Below, piece by piece: positions 1 to 5,246 of a DNA stretch of 6,550 nt. Under the pieces are notes generated by a model that ran no database searches, was not told the origin of the DNA, and was given only the letters and a program-made list of their open reading frames with translations. The translations under genes were made by a program, and so were the position numbers. The stretch spans positions 1 to 6,550 of the forward strand of contig CAIYCP010000092.1 of the NCBI GenBank assembly GCA_903924715.1. The letters are read 5' to 3'. The first letter of the stretch is position 1. The number at the start of each line of letters is the position of its first letter. The stretch comes from an uncultured beta proteobacterium (lineage in GTDB: Bacteria; Pseudomonadota; Gammaproteobacteria; Burkholderiales; Burkholderiaceae_B).

Positions 1-43
1 CAGATTTACAGTCTGCCCCCTTTAACCACTCGGGCACCTCTCC
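1..43 (-). tRNA. tRNA-Tyr (anticodon GTA), 5' half, cut by the window edge
   Basis: Read on the minus strand from 43, the sequence begins with a seven-base acceptor strand GGAGAGG and then TG at tRNA positions 8-9. A D-arm with CCCGAG and GGTTAAAGGGG follows, then the anticodon arm GCAGA-CTGTAAA-TCTG. The anticodon GTA lies at positions 9-7, which identifies tyrosine. The five-base anticodon stem lacks only its last base because the window ends there. The long variable arm typical of bacterial tRNA-Tyr, the T arm and the 3' acceptor strand lie outside the window. The gene is co-directional with the protein genes upstream and has its own promoter. In many Betaproteobacteria this tRNA is followed by tRNA-Gly, tRNA-Thr and tuf; that continuation is inference here. 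Confidence 0.93.
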
Positions 44-155
44 ACAAGAGAACCGACGATTATGAGGGAGTTTTTACGCATTGTCAAGTTGACTGCATGA
101 TTACAAATGCGCGTTAAGGGCGTGATATGGCTAGCGTTCTTAATCCGCAAGGTGC
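44..155. other. Intergenic spacer between the Bug gene and tRNA-Tyr
   Basis: Besides the tRNA promoter (59-87) this 112-base spacer has no open frame and no G/C-rich stem followed by a T run on the minus strand. Transcripts from the protein operon would therefore appear able to run on into the tRNA cluster unless a Rho-dependent stop exists. Confidence 0.6.
59..87 (-). promoter_or_regulatory. Sigma-70-type promoter for the tRNA-Tyr gene
   Basis: On the minus strand there is a perfect -35 hexamer TTGACA (87-82), a 17-bp spacer and a -10 hexamer CATAAT (64-59; five of six consensus bases). Fifteen bases separate the -10 box from the first base of tRNA-Tyr, so transcription should start about eight bases before the tRNA, leaving a very short leader. 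The bases just after the -10 box (CGTCGG) are G/C-rich, as in discriminators of stable-RNA promoters under stringent control; that regulatory reading is inferred from sequence type. The -35 box overlaps a small palindrome, GTCAA-G-TTGAC, at 83-93. Confidence 0.82.
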
Positions 156-1163
156 TTATTCAGCCTTCACGCCCGCTGCCTTAACAACCGCCGACCAGGT
201 TGCGATTTCCTGAGCTACTTTGCCACTAAACTCTTTGCGATCGCTTGCAACGACTTGTGAGCCGCCTTGATTGACTTTAGCTATCGATGTTTTGGTATTC
301 ATAGCTTGTTGTACTGCTTTTAAGAGATATTCGACCCTGTCTGTTGGCGTCGCCTTGGGAACAAATAATCCGTACCAATCGGCAACTTGCATCCCCTTTA
401 TCCCCAGGCTTTCGAGGGTAGGCGTGCCAGCAAAAATACCAATCAAGTCAGAATTGGTTCCCGCCAACACTCTAAGCTTGCCCGACGACACCAAGCTTTC
501 AACCGAGGATGGGGAGGTCACCAGCATGTCGACTTGGCCGCCTAAAAGGTCTGTTGTTGCAGGGCCCGCACCGCGATAAGGAATATGCGTGAGTTGTACG
601 TCAACCTGCCTGGCCAGTCGCACCGTCGTCAAATGCGAGAGCGTCCCATTGCCTGGTGTCGCAAAGTTAATCGCGGCAGGGCGCGCTTTGGCCGCTGCCA
701 GATAATCCGTCAAGGTTTGATAGGGGCTCTGTGCGCGCACAATAAACACGACCGAGGAGTTGGTCAGCTGAGACAGGGGCTCGAAGTCGGTCTGGGGAAC
801 AAAGCCCGCGTTTTCGTACATCACGGGGTTGACCGCAATGATGCTCGTTTGCGACATCAGCAAGGTGTAGCCATCGGCCTTTGCACGCGCCGCATAGGCT
901 GTGCCAAGATTGCCGCCTGCACCCGCTTTATTTTCGACGACAACGGGTTGACCCACAATCGGCGCGAGTTCTGCCGCCAGCAATCGGGCAAGACTATCGT
1001 TGCCGCCGCCCGGTGGAAAGGGCGAAATAATGGTCAAGGCTTGTTTCGGAAAATCCGCAAGCGGAGCCAATATTTGGCTCGCAGCAGGGCCGACGCATAA
1101 CAACCATATTGCACCAACTAATACTTGCTTCAAATGCATCAAAAAAAATCGTGTCGGGCTCAT
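156..1163 (-). CDS. Bug/TctC-family periplasmic solute-binding protein
   Basis: This 335-residue protein belongs to the tripartite-tricarboxylate-transporter receptor (Bug/TctC) family. These receptors catch small, often carboxylated solutes in the periplasm. The N-terminus has charged residues and a hydrophobic core (about 12-28), with likely signal peptidase I cleavage near PAAS at 26-29. The family ligand loop is clear at 47-61 (PFPPGGGNDSLARL). ENKAGAGGNLG is at 77-87, HIPYRGAGPATTDLLGG at 193-209 and DWYGLF at 262-267. Length is normal for the family. The ATG at 1163 is chosen because AAAGGA lies seven bases upstream; an in-frame ATG at codon 9 has no good Shine-Dalgarno site. The gene starts 26 bases after the rhodanese stop, so it is probably co-transcribed. 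No TctA/TctB membrane genes are visible, which is common for Bug orphans. The ligand cannot be told from sequence. Cys23 lacks a proper lipobox, so lipidation is unlikely. Confidence 0.93.
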   Translation of the reverse strand: MSPTRFFLMHLKQVLVGAIWLLCVGPAASQILAPLADFPKQALTIISPFPPGGGNDSLARLLAAELAPIVGQPVVVENKAGAGGNLGTAYAARAKADGYTLLMSQTSIIAVNPVMYENAGFVPQTDFEPLSQLTNSSVVFIVRAQSPYQTLTDYLAAAKARPAAINFATPGNGTLSHLTTVRLARQVDVQLTHIPYRGAGPATTDLLGGQVDMLVTSPSSVESLVSSGKLRVLAGTNSDLIGIFAGTPTLESLGIKGMQVADWYGLFVPKATPTDRVEYLLKAVQQAMNTKTSIAKVNQGGSQVVASDRKEFSGKVAQEIATWSAVVKAAGVKAE

Positions 1164-1170
1164 GCGATGC

Positions 1171-1176
1171 TCCTTT
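1171..1176 (-). promoter_or_regulatory. Shine-Dalgarno site of the Bug gene
   Basis: AAAGGA on the minus strand, seven bases before the ATG at 1163. It supports this start over the ATG at codon 9. The same hexamer serves parA and parB in this window. Confidence 0.75.
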
Positions 1177-1189
1177 CGTGGAGATTTTA

Positions 1190-2788
1190 TTAATGAGGCA
1201 GGTGATAGCTGCTTCTCTCTTGTTCGTCAATTTGATTGAGCAAATTGACTTCCCAATCTAAATATCGTTGTGCGGCCACGCGATTGCCATCGTGTCGGTC
1301 ATGAACAAAAAATAAATAATCAATGCTGTCTTGATCCGTCGGCAGGGCGGGATTCGCAACAACCTTGAGCCCTGCGGCTTGCCAAGTTGTTGCGCTATCC
1401 ATATTGACTTGTATCTGTGCAACGCCGGCTTGTTCAAGTTCAAGTGCCGCAAGCTGCGCAACCGTTGTATCGTCCGCGATTAACACAACGCGCGCGCCGC
1501 TTAATGCGGATATTTGATGTAGTTGTGGTCGTATTGACCAAATCGAATCTTGTATATGCGCCTGACGATATTTTGTACTTGCGCGCACATCGATGACTCG
1601 CGCACCCTGACTTTGCGCCAACTTCAATTGTTCTGCGGTGGCAGGCGTCAACGGTGTGGCGCGTTCACCCGAAAGGGCGCTTGTTTGTCTCAGCGTTTGC
1701 GTCCATTGATGTGTGAACGCATCGGTTAAAACGGCAACTTCCCAACCCATCATCGCCAACCAGGAAGCCATCGCAGGCGCTCGAACACCTTCGTCATCGA
1801 ACATGACGAGTCGGGCACCTCGTACACCAACAAATTGATCGGTTGCTTGTACAAGCTGACCGCCGGGCGTGTTTTGTGCGTGAAGCACGGTGCCGCGTAA
1901 AAACTCTTCTGGCGATCGTACATCACACAAAAATGTTGTACGTGAGTTGTCACGTAACCACGACTCAACCGTGGCGCCATTTACAAATGCAACTTGGTGT
2001 TTTTGGGCAAGCGCTTTCGCACGTGTTTGTTGCGAAGACAGGTTTTGCGGATTAACTTGCTCTGGGTATTTGCGGGTTGCGCCATGATCAAGCTGCAGAT
2101 CCGCCAAATACCAACCCTGGGTGCCATTTTCGAGCGCCAGGATTTTATTTTTTATTCCAAGATTGATCAGGGTTTGGGCGCCAATAATACTGCGGGTGCG
2201 CCCCGCACAATTAATAACAATCGTAGTTTCTGGTCGAACCACCAGCGCATCAATACGCAAGGCCAGTTCACCGTTCGGGCAGCAGGTCGCGGTCGGGATA
2301 CTCATTTTTTGGTATTCGGTAAATGGGCGTCCGTCGAGAATAATGAGGTCTTCTTGATCCGTTATTTTTTTATTAAGTGCCTGTGCCGTGATGCGCGGCG
2401 TGTTGAACGCGTGTTCAGCCAATTCACCAAAAGCCTTGCTCGGTAAATTTACGCCAGCAAATACTTCATAGCCCGCGTTTTTCCAAGCAGGGATGCCGCC
2501 CTCTAACAAATGAATGTTTGTAAAGCCGCAGTCCTGAAGTCGTTGCGCAGCCCGCGCGGTGAGAAGATTTTCATCATCACCCACCAGCACTAAGCGCACA
2601 GTCTTTCGAGGAACTAACCGTTGTACTTCGCTCTCGAGTTTGCTGTAGGGGGCAGACACCACATAGAAGAGATGTTCTTCGCCATATTGACCATGCTCGC
2701 GCACATCAATTAACGCAATTTCTTGTTTGTCATGCAACCATTGCTTTAATGCTTTGGGCGCAACATACTTATAGGTCTTTGTCGTCAT
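1190..2788 (-). CDS. Four-domain rhodanese-like protein with one active-site cysteine
   Basis: This 532-residue cytoplasmic protein (no signal peptide or membrane segment seen) contains four tandem rhodanese-like units at about 8-112, 131-235, 272-370 and 381-478. Each has a D-x-R strand element: LIDVR, ILDGR, LCDVR and VIDVR. Only the second unit has an active-site loop, Cys194 in CAGRTR, where a rhodanese would carry the persulfide. At the equivalent place units 1, 3 and 4 have acidic residues (GDDEN at 70-74, FDDEG at 330-334, ADDTT at 438-442). They are probably non-catalytic and may serve in structure or substrate binding. A C-terminal tail (about 490-526, with HDRHDGNR and AAQRYLDWE) follows the fourth unit. 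The sulfur donor and acceptor are unknown. Its ATG is 11 bases from the parB stop, and TGAGGT, which includes that stop codon, lies eight bases upstream. Translation is therefore likely coupled to parB. A thiosulfate sulfurtransferase role is plausible but not shown. Confidence 0.88.
   Translation of the reverse strand: MTTKTYKYVAPKALKQWLHDKQEIALIDVREHGQYGEEHLFYVVSAPYSKLESEVQRLVPRKTVRLVLVGDDENLLTARAAQRLQDCGFTNIHLLEGGIPAWKNAGYEVFAGVNLPSKAFGELAEHAFNTPRITAQALNKKITDQEDLIILDGRPFTEYQKMSIPTATCCPNGELALRIDALVVRPETTIVINCAGRTRSIIGAQTLINLGIKNKILALENGTQGWYLADLQLDHGATRKYPEQVNPQNLSSQQTRAKALAQKHQVAFVNGATVESWLRDNSRTTFLCDVRSPEEFLRGTVLHAQNTPGGQLVQATDQFVGVRGARLVMFDDEGVRAPAMASWLAMMGWEVAVLTDAFTHQWTQTLRQTSALSGERATPLTPATAEQLKLAQSQGARVIDVRASTKYRQAHIQDSIWSIRPQLHQISALSGARVVLIADDTTVAQLAALELEQAGVAQIQVNMDSATTWQAAGLKVVANPALPTDQDSIDYLFFVHDRHDGNRVAAQRYLDWEVNLLNQIDEQERSSYHLPH
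1202..1230 (-). promoter_or_regulatory. Possible weak internal promoter before the Bug gene
   Basis: Within the last codons of the rhodanese gene the minus strand carries TTGACG (1230-1225), a 17-bp spacer and TATCAC (1207-1202). The -35 matches consensus at five of six bases and the -10 at four of six. A start near 1195 would give a leader of about 30 bases to the Bug ATG. The -35 lies in the 9-bp inverted repeat at 1226-1249, so a regulator bound there could occlude it. The weak -10 makes this speculative. Confidence 0.25.
1226..1249. repeat. Perfect 9-bp inverted repeat upstream of the Bug gene
   Basis: GTCAATTTG (1226-1234) and CAAATTGAC (1241-1249) are exact reverse complements separated by six bases. 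The repeat lies inside the rhodanese coding sequence, where its 24 bases are exactly eight codons for VNLLNQID, and ends 63 bases before the Bug start codon. Its form (A/T-rich arms, two-fold symmetry, overlap with a possible -35 box) resembles an operator. Coding constraint or chance could also produce it. Confidence 0.5.
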
Positions 2789-2796
2789 GGTTCACT

Positions 2797-2802
2797 ACCT
2801 CA
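2797..2802 (-). promoter_or_regulatory. Shine-Dalgarno site of the rhodanese gene, overlapping the parB stop
   Basis: TGAGGT on the minus strand sits eight bases before the rhodanese ATG, and its first three bases are the parB TGA stop. A ribosome ending parB would therefore cover or release the next gene's binding site, an arrangement typical of translational coupling. Confidence 0.55.
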
Positions 2803-3708
2803 GGCGTCTATTTCTTCTTTGAGATTTAATTTTTCAATGAGCGATGAACAATGATCCCAACCATGAAAATCAATGATCAATTGTCCTCGACCCTTGCTAG
2901 CAACCTTCAAGGTCACTTTGGTTCCAAGCTGGTCGGATAATGCTTCTTCAAGGCGAATCACATCGCGTGATACGCCCTTTGCTTTGGCAGCAGTTTTATT
3001 AATGGGTTCTTTTGTTGTGCGCGTCACAAGCGCCTCGGCATCACGCACAGACAATCTTTTGGCAATGATTTGATTGGCCAATTGGATTTGAACCGCTGCA
3101 TCAACCGCCAACAGCGCACGGGCATGGCCCATATCAATATCACCTGCCAAAAGCATCGTTTGCACAGGTGCTGCCAAATTAAGCAGGCGTAGCAAATTAC
3201 TCGTAGCAGAGCGTGAACGCCCAATCGCGGTCGCCGCTTGTTCGTGCGTTAGACCAAACTCGTCGATCAGTCTTTTAACGCCTTGTGCTTCTTCAAGAGG
3301 GTTGAGATCCTCGCGCTGAATATTTTCGATCAAGGCCATTGCTGCGGCATGCTCATCCGCAACATCCTTCACCAAAACGGGTACTTCGTTTAAGCCAGCT
3401 AATTGCGCGGCGCGAAAACGCCGCTCGCCTGCAATGATTTCATACTGACCTTTCGCTACATTAATCGGCCGGACCAAAATCGGCTGCATAATGCCTTGCG
3501 CACGAATCGATTCGGCCAGCTCCGCTAACGCACCTTCGTCCATTCGTGTTCGGGGCTGATATTTTCCAGCCTGCAATTGCGATACCAACAAGGTATTGGG
3601 TATTGTTGTTGCCGGGCCCGCTTGGCCCAGCTGGCCTAGGCCGGGCGCATCTGCGCCAAGTAATGCATCCAGTCCACGTCCTAAACCCTTAGGTTTTTTA
3701 CTTACCAT
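2800..3708 (-). CDS. parB: Chromosome partitioning protein ParB (parS-binding CTPase clamp)
   Basis: ParB binds parS sites near the origin, spreads as a CTP-gated sliding clamp and stimulates ParA to move the origin region. The 302-residue product has the N-terminal ParA-contact segment GLGRGLDALLG (8-18). The CTP-binding domain follows, with QPRTR (51-55), QGIMQPILVRP (71-81), GERRFRAAQ (94-102) and ENIQREDLNPLEEA (128-141). The helix-turn-helix (LTHEQAATAIGRSRSATSNL) is at 153-172, and the C-terminal dimerisation domain is at about 245-302. Size is normal for a chromosomal ParB. I chose the ATG at 3708 because AAAGGA at 3720-3715 lies six bases before it. The ATG at 3714, two codons earlier, touches that site directly and could hardly be used. 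The gene follows parA after a 50-base spacer holding an inverted repeat, and its stop is part of the next ribosome-binding site. Confidence 0.97.
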   Translation of the reverse strand: MVSKKPKGLGRGLDALLGADAPGLGQLGQAGPATTIPNTLLVSQLQAGKYQPRTRMDEGALAELAESIRAQGIMQPILVRPINVAKGQYEIIAGERRFRAAQLAGLNEVPVLVKDVADEHAAAMALIENIQREDLNPLEEAQGVKRLIDEFGLTHEQAATAIGRSRSATSNLLRLLNLAAPVQTMLLAGDIDMGHARALLAVDAAVQIQLANQIIAKRLSVRDAEALVTRTTKEPINKTAAKAKGVSRDVIRLEEALSDQLGTKVTLKVASKGRGQLIIDFHGWDHCSSLIEKLNLKEEIDA

Positions 3709-3714
3709 CGTCAT

Positions 3715-3720
3715 TCCTTT
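3715..3720 (-). promoter_or_regulatory. Shine-Dalgarno site of parB
   Basis: AAAGGA directly abuts the ATG at 3714 but lies six bases from the in-frame ATG at 3708, so it decides for the second start. It begins six bases after the inverted repeat at 3727-3752. Confidence 0.7.
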
Positions 3721-3726
3721 GTATAA

Positions 3727-3752
3727 GGTGCGCAGGTCTTACGTTGCGCACC
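3727..3752. repeat. Perfect inverted repeat (hairpin) between parA and parB
   Basis: GGTGCGCA (3727-3734) and TGCGCACC (3745-3752) are exact reverse complements around a ten-base loop, filling most of the spacer. In the mRNA the hairpin begins six bases after the parA stop and ends six bases before the parB Shine-Dalgarno hexamer. It has a G/C-rich stem but no U tract afterwards, so it is not a standard intrinsic terminator. Each arm also holds the palindrome TGCGCA, 16 bp apart, which could instead be a paired protein site. It does not resemble parS. Confidence 0.65.
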
Positions 3753-3758
3753 ATCGTT

Positions 3759-4559
3759 TTATGTTTGGTTGGGGCGCGAGCGCTCGATCACTTCGGCGCC
3801 AAAAGCGATATAGGCTTGCGCACCGCGTGAGCTCGGGTCATACACGACCCCTGGCATACCATGGCTTGGCGCCTCGGCAAGTCGAACATTGCGCGGCACA
3901 ACCGTTTTAAAAACCTTGTCGCCAAAGTGCGCCTCGAGTTGCGCCGAGACCTGTTGTTGCAACGTGACGCGCGGGTCATACATCACTCGTAACAGCCCTA
4001 TCAGACTGAGTTCAGGATTAATGTTTCGATGAACGCGCTTAATTGTATTGACCAGATCTGATAGACCCTCAAGTGCAAAGTATTCGCACTGCATCGGAAT
4101 GATGACGCCATGCGCAGAGGCTAAACCGTTCAGTGTTAACAGCGAAAGCGTTGGGGGACAATCAATCAGAACAAAGTCATAGTGAAGCTCTACTTTTTCG
4201 AGTGCGTGTTTAAGCTGTAGCTCTCGCTCATCCATACCAACCAAATCAATTTCAGCGCCAGAAAGTTCGCGATTCGCCGGCAGGACATCATAGCCACCAC
4301 TTTCGGAGGCAACGACTGCCTCGGGTATGGTCGCTTCACCAATCAATACTTGATACAAATTATGGGCAAGACTACTTTTATCAATGCCGCTGCCCATCGT
4401 CGAGTTGCCTTGCGGGTCGAGGTCAATGAGCAGCACACGTTGTTTAAGTTTGGCAAGTGCCGCAGCAAGATTAATTGCGGTTGTTGTTTTGCCAACGCCG
4501 CCTTTCTGATTGGCGATGCAAAAAACGCGTGCGGTTATCGGTGGGACAGGTATGTTCAT
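3759..4559 (-). CDS. parA: Chromosome partitioning ATPase ParA (Soj type)
   Basis: ParA is a DNA-binding ATPase whose nucleotide state drives movement of ParB-parS complexes; it acts on the nucleoid. The 266-residue product has the deviant Walker A motif KGGVGKTT at 19-26 with signature Lys19, the A' motif DLDPQGN at 46-52 and Walker B VLIDCPP at 130-136 with Asp133. There is no N-terminal helix-turn-helix domain, so it is the short chromosomal type and not a plasmid P1-like ParA. The start is the ATG at 4559, five bases after AAAGGA; it shares one base with the rsmG stop (TAATG). An in-frame start 11 codons upstream (4592) would lie inside rsmG and adds residues before the usual ParA N-terminus, so I reject it. 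The overlap implies translational coupling with rsmG. Confidence 0.97.
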   Translation of the reverse strand: MNIPVPPITARVFCIANQKGGVGKTTTAINLAAALAKLKQRVLLIDLDPQGNSTMGSGIDKSSLAHNLYQVLIGEATIPEAVVASESGGYDVLPANRELSGAEIDLVGMDERELQLKHALEKVELHYDFVLIDCPPTLSLLTLNGLASAHGVIIPMQCEYFALEGLSDLVNTIKRVHRNINPELSLIGLLRVMYDPRVTLQQQVSAQLEAHFGDKVFKTVVPRNVRLAEAPSHGMPGVVYDPSSRGAQAYIAFGAEVIERSRPNQT

Positions 4560-5245
4560 TAGGTTCCTTTCCGTTGCATCCAGACCAGACACCGCTGGGC
4601 AGAAAGCTCGGGAACAGTCAGAGACTCGACCATCTGGATCGTCCAGGGCGTGAGCGACTCAAGAGTGGGTATTTCATCGATCGGGTGCTTGCCTTTCATT
4701 GCCACCAACTCGCCATCACGACAGACGTGTTGACCCGCCAGTTGTGCAAAATCTTGCAGCGTTGCGAAGGCGCGTGAGATCACTAGCGTTGCGTCTAGGG
4801 GTTCAAGGGTTTCTATACGGGCGTGGCGAGCAGTTAAGTTTGGAAGTGTTAAAACGCCTGCCATTTGACGAACAAAGGTGGTTTTCTTTTCAACTGCGTC
4901 CACACAAATGACTTGTGCTTCAGGGATCATGATTGCAAGAACGACGCCGGGCAGGCCGCCGCCTGAACCAACATCGATTAGGCGTGATGCCTGATCTGAC
5001 TGATGCTCCCGGCTTCTTTGAATCGGCGCAACAACAGAGAGGCTGTCAAAGATGTGCTGGGTTAGCGCCTGTGCGGGATCTCGAATTGCGGTGAGGTTGT
5101 AGGTTTTATTCCAGCGCAATAATTGCGCAAGGTACTCAAGCAACGCGGCTTTCTGCGTCGGGGTGGCGAGCAGTGCGAACGCATCCAGTGCCCGGTCAAG
5201 CCGGTCAGGTGCCATGAGCTCTGGCTTGGAAAGCGTAGCCACCAC
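4559..5245 (-). CDS. rsmG: 16S rRNA (guanine527-N7)-methyltransferase RsmG (GidB)
   Basis: RsmG uses S-adenosylmethionine to methylate N7 of G527 in the 530 loop of 16S rRNA; loss of this modification in other bacteria gives low-level streptomycin resistance. The 228-residue product has the family N-terminal motif WNKTYNLTAI (45-54) and HIFDSL (64-69). The SAM-binding glycine loop is LIDVGSGGGLPG (89-100), with VDAVEKK at 115-121. The late motifs SRAFA (157-161) and MKGK (183-186) are present. The start is least certain: a GTG at 5245 sits one base after the mnmG stop with AAGG nine bases upstream. A second GTG follows immediately, and an ATG at codon 11 (5215) has only a poor site. Tight packing against mnmG and the one-base overlap with parA show an operon. 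Confidence 0.95.
   Translation of the reverse strand: MVATLSKPELMAPDRLDRALDAFALLATPTQKAALLEYLAQLLRWNKTYNLTAIRDPAQALTQHIFDSLSVVAPIQRSREHQSDQASRLIDVGSGGGLPGVVLAIMIPEAQVICVDAVEKKTTFVRQMAGVLTLPNLTARHARIETLEPLDATLVISRAFATLQDFAQLAGQHVCRDGELVAMKGKHPIDEIPTLESLTPWTIQMVESLTVPELSAQRCLVWMQRKGT
4565..4570 (-). promoter_or_regulatory. Shine-Dalgarno site of parA, inside the end of rsmG
   Basis: AAAGGA lies five bases before the ATG at 4559 and within the last codons of rsmG. It fixes the parA start at the TAATG overlap. Confidence 0.75.
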
Positions 5246-5246
5246 G

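Noticed and set aside
1092..1097. Lipoprotein signal at Cys23 of the Bug protein
   Set aside because: The residues before the cysteine (WLL) do not fit a lipobox; a signal peptidase I site near PAAS fits better.
585..1100. 171-codon plus-strand open frame opposite the Bug gene
   Set aside because: It is antisense to a well-recognised family protein, its product is rich in Arg and Cys without known motifs, and no good ribosome-binding site was seen.
1994..2446. 150-codon plus-strand open frame opposite the rhodanese gene
   Set aside because: It mirrors a gene with clear domain structure and shows no recognisable motifs, so it is taken as a shadow frame.
3727..3752. Intrinsic terminator between parA and parB
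   Set aside because: The stem is followed by UUAUACAAAGGA and not a U tract, and parB has no other promoter that I could see.
4557..4592. Longer ParA start at 4592
   Set aside because: It lies inside rsmG and adds residues not usual for chromosomal ParA, while the ATG at 4559 has a well-spaced AAAGGA.
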